Shown: in pieces, positions 48,098-57,731 of the stretch
Layout: the number at the start of each line of letters is the position of its first letter
Position numbering within the stretch: position 1 is the first letter of the stretch
From: Ectopseudomonas khazarica
GTDB taxonomy: Bacteria > Pseudomonadota > Gammaproteobacteria > Pseudomonadales > Pseudomonadaceae
Direction: 5' to 3'
Length of the DNA stretch: 64,000 bases
NCBI RefSeq assembly: GCF_004521985.1
Contig: NZ_SBHZ01000001.1
Span: 1-64,000 of the forward strand
The notes under the pieces: model-generated
Told to the model about the DNA's origin: nothing
What the model saw: only the letters and a program-made list of their open reading frames with translations
Databases searched by the model: none
Translations under genes and position numbers: made by a program

Positions 48098-48160
48098 CCC
48101 GGATGACATCCGGGCTACGACCGTTGATCCGGCAGGCGCGCCGCGAGCGCCGCGCCTGCC
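48098..48160. repeat. Two inverted repeats between asnO and ngg
   Basis: A short palindrome CCCGGAT-GAC-ATCCGGG (48098-48114), of the type scattered in Pseudomonas intergenic regions, and a 10-bp stem GGCAGGCGCG/CGCGCCTGCC (48131-48140, 48151-48160) directly after the asnO stop. No T tract, so possibly mRNA processing or attenuating structures within the operon. Confidence 0.65.
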
Positions 48161-48164
48161 CGCT

Positions 48165-49934
48165 TTACAGACCCTGTTCGCTCAGCCACAGGTTGAGCGC
48201 CGCGAGCTGCCACAGCTTGGAGCCGCGCAGCGGCGTCAACTGGCTCTGCGGGTTGGTCAGCAACTGGTCGAGCATGCTCGGGTTGAACAGGCCGCGATCC
48301 TGGCTGGGGTCGAGCAGCAGGTCGCGTACCCAGCCGAGGGTGGCGCCTTCCAGGTGCTTGAGGCCCGGTACCGGGAAGTAGCCCTTGGGCCGGTCGATCA
48401 CCTCGCTGGGGATGACCTTGCGTGCCGCTTCCTTGAGCACGTGCTTGCCGCCGTCGGGCAGCTTGAACTGCGCCGGAATGCGCGCCGACAGTTCGGCCAC
48501 GCGGTAGTCGAGGAACGGCGTGCGCGCCTCCAGGCCCCAGGCCATGGTCATGTTGTCCACGCGCTTGACCGGGTCGTCGACCAGCATCACCGTGCTGTCC
48601 AGACGCAGGGCCTTGTCCACCGCCGCCTCTGCGCCTGGTTGGGCGAAGTGCTCGCGGACGAACTCGCCGGCCATGTCGCCAGTCAGCCAGGCCGGCTGCA
48701 CGCAGGCGGCGTACTCGTCGTGCTCGCGGTCGAAGAAGGCAGCGCGGTAGGCGGCGAAGGCATCCTTGGCGCCGTCGACCTGCGGGTACCAGTGGTAGCC
48801 GGCGAACAGCTCGTCGGCGCCCTGGCCGCTCTGCACCACCTTGCAGTGCTTGGCCACTTCACGCGAGAGCAGATAGAAGGCGATGCAGTCGTGACTGACC
48901 ATCGGCTCGCTCATGGCGCGGAAGGCCTGCGGCAATTGTTCGAGAATCTCGTGCTCGCCGATGCGCAACTGGTGATGGCGAGTGGCGAAGCGCTGGGCGA
49001 TCAGGTCCGAGTACTGGAATTCGTCACCACGTTCGCCGCCGGCATCCTGGAAGCCGATGGAGAAGGTCAGCAGGTTCTCCACACCGGCTTCACGCAACAG
49101 GCCGACCAGCATGCTCGAGTCGACGCCACCGGAGAGCAGCACGCCGACATCCACGGCGGCGCGCTGGCGGATCTCCACCGCCTGGCGCATGGTTTCCAGC
49201 GTCTGCTCGCGCCATTCTTCCAGGCCGTAGCCGGTTTCGTCGCCGCGCGGGCCGAATTGCAGCGACCACCAGCTCTGCTGCTCGACCTTGCCATCCGCGT
49301 CGACGCGCATCCAGGTCGCTGGCGGCAGTTTCTCGACGCCGGCCAGGATGGTGCGCGGCGCCGGCACCACGGCATGGAAGTTCAGGTAGTGGTTGAGCGC
49401 CACGGCATCCAGCGTCTTGGCGATGTCGCCGCCTTGCAGCAGTGCCGGCAGCGACGAGGCGAAGCGCAGGCGCTGACCGGTGCGCGACAGGTACAGCGGC
49501 TTGACGCCGAGGCGGTCGCGGGCGATGAACAGGCTCTGCGTGTCGCGCTCCCAGACGGCGAAGGCGAACATGCCGTTGAGCTTGGGCAGCAGTTGCTCGC
49601 CCCAGGCGTGATAGCCCTTGAGCAGCACTTCGGTGTCGCCGCCGGAGAAGAAGCGATAACCCAGCGCCTCCAGTTCGGCGCGCAGCTCGGGGTAGTTGTA
49701 GATGGCGCCGTTGAACACCATGGACAGGCCGAGGTCGCTGTCGATCATCGGCTGGCCCGAGGCTTCGGCCAGATCCATGATCTTCAGGCGGCGATGGCCG
49801 AGGGCGATGGGGCCCTGGCTGTGGAAGCCGTGGGCGTCGGGGCCGCGAGGGGCCAGGTGGTGGGTGATGCGTTCGACTGCCGCCAGGTCCGCGGGGCGTC
49901 GATCAAAACGTAGTTCTCCAGCTATTCCGCACAT
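48165..49934 (-). CDS. asnO: N-acetylglutaminylglutamine amidotransferase (asparagine-synthase-like)
   Basis: Glutamine-dependent amidotransferase of 589 residues in the asparagine synthetase B family; it amidates N-acetylglutaminylglutamine to the osmolyte NAGGN. The Ntn glutaminase nucleophile Cys2 follows the initiator Met (MCGIAGELRF), with GHRRLKIMDL and MVFNGAIYNY. The synthetase domain has the PP-loop LLSGGVDSSMLVGLL and QSGQGADELFAGYHWYP. First gene of the osmolyte operon asnO-ngg-peptidase. Expected to be induced by osmotic upshift; an inverted repeat lies upstream. Confidence 0.94.
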   Translation of the reverse strand: MCGIAGELRFDRRPADLAAVERITHHLAPRGPDAHGFHSQGPIALGHRRLKIMDLAEASGQPMIDSDLGLSMVFNGAIYNYPELRAELEALGYRFFSGGDTEVLLKGYHAWGEQLLPKLNGMFAFAVWERDTQSLFIARDRLGVKPLYLSRTGQRLRFASSLPALLQGGDIAKTLDAVALNHYLNFHAVVPAPRTILAGVEKLPPATWMRVDADGKVEQQSWWSLQFGPRGDETGYGLEEWREQTLETMRQAVEIRQRAAVDVGVLLSGGVDSSMLVGLLREAGVENLLTFSIGFQDAGGERGDEFQYSDLIAQRFATRHHQLRIGEHEILEQLPQAFRAMSEPMVSHDCIAFYLLSREVAKHCKVVQSGQGADELFAGYHWYPQVDGAKDAFAAYRAAFFDREHDEYAACVQPAWLTGDMAGEFVREHFAQPGAEAAVDKALRLDSTVMLVDDPVKRVDNMTMAWGLEARTPFLDYRVAELSARIPAQFKLPDGGKHVLKEAARKVIPSEVIDRPKGYFPVPGLKHLEGATLGWVRDLLLDPSQDRGLFNPSMLDQLLTNPQSQLTPLRGSKLWQLAALNLWLSEQGL

Positions 49935-49985
49935 AGTTCCTTACCGGTGTTTCCGTTGGGGAGTGGTCCGTTCCCGGACCTTTTA

Positions 49986-50025
49986 CACCAAAACAAAAAA
50001 ATGCTTTCATGTCAAAGTTTTGGTG
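49986..50025. promoter_or_regulatory. 9-bp inverted repeat between asnO and the MarR gene
   Basis: CACCAAAAC (49986-49994) and GTTTTGGTG (50017-50025) are perfect inverted arms 22 bp apart. A perfect leftward TTGACA lies between them (50010-50015, minus strand). The site is unusually A/T-rich for this GC-rich genome. It may be an operator shared by the divergent genes, for example for the MarR protein. Confidence 0.55.
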
Positions 50026-50042
50026 GCTATGAATTGGTGCTT

Positions 50043-50516
50043 ATGAGCGATAAAAAAGTTCCTGCTGAAATAGATTTGTCATCTGTCATGGCATTCGAGA
50101 TGCCGCTTTTCCAGGCCTTGCGGCGCTTGCAGCAGGCGGGGGAGGTGCACGCCAAGCGTCTGGCCCGCTTCGGTGGGCTGACCCCCATGCAGCTGATGAT
50201 CCTGCAGGTACTGGCCAGCGAGACGCGCTTGACCGCCAGCGTGCTCAGCAGCCGGGTCAGCCTGACGGCGGCGACGCTGTCCGGTCTGCTCGATCGCCTG
50301 GAGGAGCGCGGCCTGCTGCAACGCCAGCGCGACGATCAGGATCGCCGTCGCCAGTGGTTGCTGATCAGTGAGGCCGGCCGCGAACTGATCCAGCAGGCAC
50401 CGTCGCTGATGCCACCGGAATTCAACCGGCGTTTTGCCGCCCTTGCCGACTGGGAGCGCCACGCTCTGACGGCGGCGCTGTTGCGTGCCGCCGAGCTGTG
50501 CGGGGAAATGGATTGA
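50043..50516 (+). CDS. MarR-family transcriptional regulator
   Basis: Protein of 157 residues with winged-helix DNA-binding domain: GLTPMQLMILQVLASETRLTASVLSSRVSLTAATLSGLLDRLEERGLLQRQRDDQDRRRQWLLIS contains the recognition helix and the wing with the conserved D-x-R-R. ATG at 50043 (MSDKKVPAEIDLSS) is preceded by a short G/T-rich stretch without a strong ribosome site; an in-frame ATG at 50001 is possible. Divergent from the NAGGN operon, which it may regulate; ligand unknown. Confidence 0.88.
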   Translation: MSDKKVPAEIDLSSVMAFEMPLFQALRRLQQAGEVHAKRLARFGGLTPMQLMILQVLASETRLTASVLSSRVSLTAATLSGLLDRLEERGLLQRQRDDQDRRRQWLLISEAGRELIQQAPSLMPPEFNRRFAALADWERHALTAALLRAAELCGEMD

Positions 50517-50563
50517 GGCGCGGCGGGCGGCGCGTCTTTTTCAGAAAAAATTCAAGCAGGGTG

Positions 50564-50592
50564 TTGACTTAGCGTCGCCACCTGCATAAAGT
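50564..50592 (+). promoter_or_regulatory. Promoter of the tRNA operon
   Basis: TTGACT at 50564 and TAAAGT at 50587 with a 17-base spacer, followed by a GC-rich discriminator (GCGCGCC) typical of stable-RNA promoters, 22 bases before tRNA-Val. Confidence 0.85.
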
Positions 50593-50613
50593 GCGCGCCT
50601 CGCTAAGGCACAT

Positions 50614-50689
50614 GGGTGGTTAGCTCAGCCGGGAGAGCATCTGCCTTACAAGCAGAGGGTCGGCGGTTCGATCCCGTCACCACCCACCA
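50614..50689 (+). tRNA. tRNA-Val (anticodon TAC)
   Basis: 76 nt with acceptor GGGTGGT/ACCACCC, D loop TTAGCTCAGCCGGGAGAGC, anticodon loop CTTACAA (anticodon TAC), T arm GGTTCGATCC, encoded CCA. Confidence 0.97.
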
Positions 50690-50721
50690 TTAGCGAATTC
50701 GGACGCAAGTCCGGCCGACGC

Positions 50722-50798
50722 GCAGCGGTAGTTCAGTCGGTTAGAATACCGGCCTGTCACGCCGGGGGTCGCGGGTTCGAGTCCCGTCCGCTGCGCCA
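50722..50798 (+). tRNA. tRNA-Asp (anticodon GTC), first copy
   Basis: 77 nt with acceptor GCAGCGG/CCGCTGC, D loop TTCAGTCGGTTAGAAT, anticodon loop CTGTCAC (anticodon GTC), T arm GGTTCGAGTCC, encoded CCA. Identical to the copy at 50897. Confidence 0.98.
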
Positions 50799-50896
50799 TT
50801 ATTTCCCAGATCGACCTTGGTCGGTTTGAGATGGCAAGGCCCGCAAGGGCGCTATCAGATGTAACAGAGTTTTCTGGACGCAAGTCCAACCGACAC

Positions 50897-50973
50897 GCAG
50901 CGGTAGTTCAGTCGGTTAGAATACCGGCCTGTCACGCCGGGGGTCGCGGGTTCGAGTCCCGTCCGCTGCGCCA
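50897..50973 (+). tRNA. tRNA-Asp (anticodon GTC), second copy
   Basis: Identical in sequence to the first copy. It also shares the preceding leader GGACGCAAGTCC, so each unit of 98 bp (50701-50798, 50876-50973) recurs at 175 bp, a recent duplication. Confidence 0.98.
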
Positions 50974-50979
50974 TATACG

Positions 50980-51015
50980 AAACCCGTCGATCGCCAGATC
51001 GACGGGTTTTTTATT
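50980..51015 (+). terminator. Rho-independent terminator of the tRNA operon
   Basis: Stem AAACCCGTCGAT/ATCGACGGGTTT with a 6-base loop then TTTATT, directly after tRNA-Asp. Confidence 0.95.
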
Positions 51016-51118
51016 GCCTGCGCTCCGGCGTCGCCGTCCTGCGGCGTTTCGTCATCTTGTCTTCATGCTGACAACGTAGCTTGCTAACGAAAGACGCAAT
51101 GACCCAGGAGAACGGGCA

Positions 51119-51205
51119 ATGGATGACTATCAGGAAGAACTGCTCGAGCGTGACGGCTTCGATCAGGACGTGATCGACGTGGACGACGACGCCACGGAGC
51201 TCTGA
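51119..51205 (+). CDS. Putative 28-residue acidic small protein
   Basis: ORF MDDYQEELLERDGFDQDVID plus VDDDATEL, very acidic, with AGGAG nine bases before its ATG. It overlaps by 43 bases the C-terminus of the convergent AraC gene. Composition and ribosome site suggest expression; I know no homologue. It could also be chance. Confidence 0.4.
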   Translation: MDDYQEELLERDGFDQDVIDVDDDATEL

Positions 51206-52248
51206 GCTTCGCTATCGGCCCGGCGCTGTGCGTGGCGATAGTCGCCGGGCGTCTGTCCGAGCCAGCGCTTGAAGGCGCGCTGGAAGGCTTCGGCCGAGGC
51301 GAAACCGAGCAGGTAGGCGATTTCACCGAAGGCCAGTTCGGTATCGCGGATATAGGCCGTCGCCAGGTCGCGGCGGGTGTCATTGACGATGGCGCGAAAC
51401 TGCGTGCCTTCCTCGGCCAGCTTGCGACGCAATGTCCAGCTGGGCAGTTGCAGGTTGCGCGCGACTTCCTCCAGGTCCGGTTCGTGCCCGTGCAGCATGG
51501 GGCCGAGCAACTGGATGACCCGTTCACGCAGGCTGCGCGTGCGGGTCAGCTGATCCAGTTCGCGTTCGCACAGTTCCAGCAGGTGCCGCCAGGTGCCGGG
51601 GCAGTGCTGCGGGTTGCGCAGCGCCAGGGTGTCGCTGCTCAGGCGCAGGCGGTTGGCGCTGGCCGCGAATTCTACCGGGCAGCCGAACAGACTCTCGTAG
51701 CGCTCGCCGTATGCCGGCAGCGGAAATTCGATCTCGACCTTTTCCAGGGCGATGCTGCGGCCGACCACTTGCCCCAGGTTCTGTTGCCAGCCCGCCAGTA
51801 CCGAGTCCACCACGAAGCGGTTGTAGGTGTTGTACGGACTGATGGAATAGAAGTGCAGCCAGGCACCACGGGCATCCTCGCTGAAGCCCGAACGCCCGCG
51901 GTAGTTGGCGGCGTACAGCGGCTCGAAGCGGGTCAGGGTGCGTGCCGCTTCGCGCAGGTCGGGCGCCTGCATGGCGCAGACGCCGGCCAGGCCGACCTGG
52001 CCGAGGCGACTGTGGCGCCCCATGTCCAAGCCCAGTGCGGGGTTGTTGCACAGGGCGATGGCGCTGTGGCCCAGGCGCATGAAGCGAGGGATCGACAGGC
52101 GTGCGCGCGGCTCGCTCAGGCGCGCAGCATCCAGGCCGAACTGTTCGAGCAGGGGCTCGGGAGCCTGGCCCTGCTCGCGCAGGGCTTCGGCCAGGGCCTG
52201 GGTGAAGCCGACGGACAGGTCGCCGAGGCGTACGCGTGAAGTTTTCAT
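51163..52248 (-). CDS. AraC-family transcriptional regulator
   Basis: Protein of 361 residues with the arabinose-binding-like N-terminal domain (RARLSIPRFMRLGHSAIALCNNPALGLDMG) and the C-terminal AraC HTH pair: DLEEVARNLQLPSWTLRRKLAEEG and FGEIAYLLGFASAEAFQRAFKRWLGQTPGDYR. ATG at 52248 overlaps the stop of the nitrilase-like gene (ATGA), so both are one transcript. The C-terminal tail is serine/threonine rich. It may bind the direct repeat at 53339-53372. Confidence 0.9.
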   Translation of the reverse strand: MKTSRVRLGDLSVGFTQALAEALREQGQAPEPLLEQFGLDAARLSEPRARLSIPRFMRLGHSAIALCNNPALGLDMGRHSRLGQVGLAGVCAMQAPDLREAARTLTRFEPLYAANYRGRSGFSEDARGAWLHFYSISPYNTYNRFVVDSVLAGWQQNLGQVVGRSIALEKVEIEFPLPAYGERYESLFGCPVEFAASANRLRLSSDTLALRNPQHCPGTWRHLLELCERELDQLTRTRSLRERVIQLLGPMLHGHEPDLEEVARNLQLPSWTLRRKLAEEGTQFRAIVNDTRRDLATAYIRDTELAFGEIAYLLGFASAEAFQRAFKRWLGQTPGDYRHAQRRADSEAQSSVASSSTSITS

Positions 52249-53270
52249 AACCACAGGTTGACCAGTTGTGCACCGCTGGTGCTCGCGCCCAGGGCGCTCG
52301 TCCCGGCGCGGAATGCCAGTGCCGGCGGTTGCCCCTGATGCTCCCAGAGTCGTCCGCGCAGATGGACCTGCATGCCGGCATGGATGCCGCTGCGCAGCAG
52401 CTGTTCATGCAGCAGGGTGGCGTCTGCGGCGGCCTGCAGGTCGCTGGGCATGGCCAGCAGGTCGAGCCGGCTGGCAGCCAGTGTCCGTGCGTCCGCCAGG
52501 CGGGCGAGGTCGCCGCCCAGCAGCACGCCGAGTCGGCCGGCTGGGGTGTCCAGGACCTGCAGGGCAGTGGCCGTGGTCGTCGTGCTGGCTTCGGCATCGT
52601 AGGCATGCCGCTGGGGTTGTCCCAGGGGCTTGCCAGCGCGGTCGAACACCAGGCTGACGTTGTACAGCGGGCCGCGCCCGACCTGCAGGCGGCCGTGTTC
52701 CACGCGTGGCTCCGGCAGGACGATGGAGCCTGCCACCAGGGTGATGCCGTAGTCGCGCGCCAGGTCGCCGAACAGCTGCTGGTAGTCGTGCGCCATCGAT
52801 TGCGCCTTGGTGCGCAGCAGCGCATCGCTCACGCGCGACGGGGCCTGGGCGGCGAACAGGGCGCCGAGAAAGTCCAGCGGGTTGCTGGCCGCCAGCCAAT
52901 GCAGGGCCTGGCGCTGTCCGGGGGCGTGATAGAGCTCGTCCTTCTCGCCCACGGCCAGCAGCCAGGTGCCGATGTGTTCGGGCAGCACGACCACCGTGCG
53001 CGCATTGAGCATACCGCGCTCGCGTGCATGGTCCAGGTAGGCGGCCAGCTTCAGGCGCAGGCGCGACAGGCTCTGATAGTCACCGGCGAACAGTTCCGGC
53101 TGGATGCCCAGCAGGTTGCCGCGAGCGCCGGGTTGGCCGAGGTCGAGTGCGACCTGGCTGCGCAGGTCGGACAGGTAATGGCTGACAGGGCGTTGCTGGC
53201 ACCAGCGGGCGTAGCTGCCGAGGCCGGCCAGCAGCGTGAGCGTCAGCGCGAGGATGATCAATGGACGCAT
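52245..53270 (-). CDS. Exported carbon-nitrogen hydrolase (nitrilase)-fold protein, active site degenerate
   Basis: Protein of 341 residues with an N-terminal hydrophobic anchor or signal (MRPLIILALTLTLLAGLGSYA). The fold is suggested by VVVLPEHIGTW (Glu of the E-K-C triad), YGITLVAGSIVLPEP, and YNVSLVFDRAGKPLGQ. But the lysine site reads QRHAY instead of KxHL, and where nitrilases have IxCYD it reads GVLLGGDLARL, with Gly in place of the nucleophilic Cys. It is therefore probably a pseudoenzyme or a very divergent member. Coupled to the AraC gene. Confidence 0.65.
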   Translation of the reverse strand: MRPLIILALTLTLLAGLGSYARWCQQRPVSHYLSDLRSQVALDLGQPGARGNLLGIQPELFAGDYQSLSRLRLKLAAYLDHARERGMLNARTVVVLPEHIGTWLLAVGEKDELYHAPGQRQALHWLAASNPLDFLGALFAAQAPSRVSDALLRTKAQSMAHDYQQLFGDLARDYGITLVAGSIVLPEPRVEHGRLQVGRGPLYNVSLVFDRAGKPLGQPQRHAYDAEASTTTTATALQVLDTPAGRLGVLLGGDLARLADARTLAASRLDLLAMPSDLQAAADATLLHEQLLRSGIHAGMQVHLRGRLWEHQGQPPALAFRAGTSALGASTSGAQLVNLWL

Positions 53271-53338
53271 GCAGGTTCTTTCGACTGAGTTGTGTTGCAG
53301 GTTAGGTCGATCGCGCCGGGCTGCCAAGGCTAATTGCA

Positions 53339-55506
<2,168 letters not shown>

Positions 55507-55572
55507 TCGAAACAGCGCCCCGCTTCCAGCGGGGCGTTTGCTATCCGGCTTGAAAACAACAAGGAGAAGCCG

Positions 55573-56004
55573 ATGTCTCTCGCCGCCCAACTGCACCCTG
55601 CTGCCGCCGCCAGCCTCGAACGCTGGCACCAGTTCGTCGCCGCCAAGGACCTGAGTGCCTTGCCCGAACTGCTGCACCCGCAGGCCGTGTTTCGTTCGCC
55701 CATGGCGCATACCCCCTATCCGGGCGCGCAGGCGGTCAACCTGATTCTCAACACCGTGCTCAAGGTCTTCGAAGACTTCACCTACCACCGTGAACTGGCC
55801 ACCGCAGACGGCCTCAGCGTCGTGCTGGAGTTCTCTGCGCGGGTCGGCGAGCGTGATCTGAAGGGTATCGACATGATTCGTTTCGACGAGTCGGGGCAGA
55901 TCGTCGAGTTCGAGGTGATGATTCGTCCGATGAGCGGGCTGCAGGCCCTCGGCGCGGAAATGGCGCAACGCCTGGCGCCTTTTCTCGCGGCAGCCAAGCG
56001 CTGA
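55573..56004 (+). CDS. SnoaL/NTF2-like protein
   Basis: Small protein of 143 residues with the NTF2-like cone fold pattern: AAASLERWHQFVAAKDLSALPELLHPQAVFRSP at the start, then VFEDFTYHRELATADGLSVVLEFSARVGERDLKGIDMIRFDESGQIVEFEVMIRP. ATG at 55573 is preceded by CAAGGAGAAGCC. The family includes dehydratases and isomerases; no specific role is known. Co-oriented 66 bp after fadH. Confidence 0.87.
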   Translation: MSLAAQLHPAAAASLERWHQFVAAKDLSALPELLHPQAVFRSPMAHTPYPGAQAVNLILNTVLKVFEDFTYHRELATADGLSVVLEFSARVGERDLKGIDMIRFDESGQIVEFEVMIRPMSGLQALGAEMAQRLAPFLAAAKR

Positions 56005-56361
56005 CAGGCGCTGAACGGCGCCCGGCCCTCGACCGGACCAGGGCGCCGCTTCTATCCTGAGAACGCCGCCTCAGGATAGAAGCGGCTCGGCACCGGCAGC
56101 CATCCGTCGATCGAAGGCGCTGGCCTGACTGGCCGATGTGCGTGCGGCGGTCGCCGCCTGCAGTGCAATCCCGTCACATTTTCGCGCCGCCGGTGCTTCC
56201 TCCGGCGTTGTTGGCAGAGTGAGTGCCAACCCAGTCACATTGCTGGGGTTGGCTTTTCCCCTAGACTTGTCTGAACTGTCAGGGATGATATCTGTACCGG
56301 AGCACGCGAGGCTTCGGCATTTGATCGTGCGCGCGTATCCCGTTGGTTCAGAGGGCCCTCA
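56005..56361. other. 357-bp intergenic region with long hairpin and repeated motif
   Basis: No gene is seen. It contains a perfect 17-bp inverted repeat (56046-56062 and 56071-56087) and a pair of near-identical 19-20 base motifs ending GTCACATT (56162-56180 and 56222-56241), then A/T-richer sequence with a possible promoter for the coiled-coil gene. Confidence 0.6.
56046..56087. repeat. Perfect 17-bp hairpin, probable transcription end or REP-like element
   Basis: Arms GCCGCTTCTATCCTGAG and CTCAGGATAGAAGCGGC around an 8-base loop, 42 bases after the NTF2-like gene. No T tract follows on either strand. Confidence 0.75.
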
Positions 56362-57729
56362 ATGAGCATGCAGAACAAGCCGCAGATGGTGGAAGCCGTG
56401 ATGTTCTTCAGTGAACGCGGTATCTGCAAACAGATGATGTTCCCTGAATTCGAGGCGTTGCTCGACGGCGTGGTCAACATGCCCGAGTTCGCCGACGAAC
56501 AGATGCGCGCCGTGTTCGTGGTGATCAACCCGCGCCTGCTGGTCAGGGCTGCGGTGTTCTTCTTTCTCGACTTCGATGATGATGGCCGTCCTGACAAGGG
56601 CTGGAACATTCCGCTGCAGCACCTGGCCGAACGCGCTGGGCGTGGTCCCGATCTGGGCGCCGGGCCGATTCGTCTCGCCTGCCGCAGCCAGTGCCCGGTG
56701 TCCTGGCACCAGATGCACCTGTGGGACCCCAATCTGGCGCCGACGCAGAACGATCTGGTGACGCTGCGCGATGCGGTCAAGCGCAATCAGCTCGGGTTGC
56801 TGGTCGAGGACGACAGCGCTCAGGCGGTGGTCGCCGAGCGCTTGCAGGTGGCCTCCGAAGACAAGTGGTATGCGCCCGACCCTGCCAAGGAAGTGTCCGA
56901 GCAGCTGGCGCAGAAAATGGATCAGGAACACCGTGCCAAGACTGCGCAACTGATCCAGCAGCAGCGCCTGCGTATCACCAGCCTGACCCAGCAGCACGAA
57001 GAGGAGCTGGCCAAGTTCAAGTTGGCCAGCGAGGAACAGAGCAACAATCTGCAGGCGCAGATCCATGGGCTGCATCAGGCGGTGCGCCAGCAGCAGGAAC
57101 TCAATGCCAACCTCAAGGCGCAACTGGCGGCGCAGGCGGAAAGCTTCCAGAGCAGCCGTGAGGAGATGACCCAGCAACTGCGGGCGCTGGAGCGTCACGG
57201 GCGCACCGAGGGCGATATCCTGCGTGCCCAGTTCGAAGGCGAGATGCGGGCGAAGGTGGCTGCGGCCGTGGCCGAGGCCAAGGAGCAGATCGCCATTCGT
57301 GACGTGGAACTGGCCTATCGCAACGAGCTGGATGCCCAGTTGCAGGCGGAGATCGAGCGCCTCAAGCGAGAGCGCAACGAGTTCGCCAGCCAGGGCGGCG
57401 ATCAGGTGCTGGAGCGCCTGGCCAAGCTCGGCGTGGTGTTCGTGGTCTACCATCCCGGCGCCGGCCACCTGACCATTCCCCTGCAGGATGTCGCCCGCTA
57501 CCAGGACAACCCCATGGCCTACGCTGCCGCCAAGTGCTTCGTGTCCGAGGAGCAGTATCGCCATTGGCTGGGGCACTATCAGCAACCCTCCTGCGAGGCG
57601 AGCCTGCCCAGTGGCGAGCGTTGCGCCATTCCCATCGACCGCATCGACACGCCGAGCCGCTTCGTGCTGGGCGAATCCAACTGCTGCTCGCGCCACAAGG
57701 CGAGCAGCCGCCTGCGTACCGTCGGCTGA
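56362..57729 (+). CDS. Conserved-looking coiled-coil protein of unknown function
   Basis: Soluble protein of 455 residues. N-terminal domain (about 1-140) with MFFSERGICKQMMFPEFEALLDGVV, RAAVFFFLDFDDDGRPDKGWNIPL and CRSQCPVSWHQMHLWDP. A long coiled coil (about 170-340) rich in Gln/Glu/Leu follows, then a C-terminal domain (about 350-455) with VVFVVYHPGAGHLTIPLQDVARY and seven-residue-spaced Cys near the end (SCEA, RCAI, NCCSRH). I know no domain. Cys/His-rich ends may bind metal. The PLP enzyme gene follows 2 bases after its stop. Confidence 0.8.
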   Translation: MSMQNKPQMVEAVMFFSERGICKQMMFPEFEALLDGVVNMPEFADEQMRAVFVVINPRLLVRAAVFFFLDFDDDGRPDKGWNIPLQHLAERAGRGPDLGAGPIRLACRSQCPVSWHQMHLWDPNLAPTQNDLVTLRDAVKRNQLGLLVEDDSAQAVVAERLQVASEDKWYAPDPAKEVSEQLAQKMDQEHRAKTAQLIQQQRLRITSLTQQHEEELAKFKLASEEQSNNLQAQIHGLHQAVRQQQELNANLKAQLAAQAESFQSSREEMTQQLRALERHGRTEGDILRAQFEGEMRAKVAAAVAEAKEQIAIRDVELAYRNELDAQLQAEIERLKRERNEFASQGGDQVLERLAKLGVVFVVYHPGAGHLTIPLQDVARYQDNPMAYAAAKCFVSEEQYRHWLGHYQQPSCEASLPSGERCAIPIDRIDTPSRFVLGESNCCSRHKASSRLRTVG

Positions 57730-57731
57730 CC

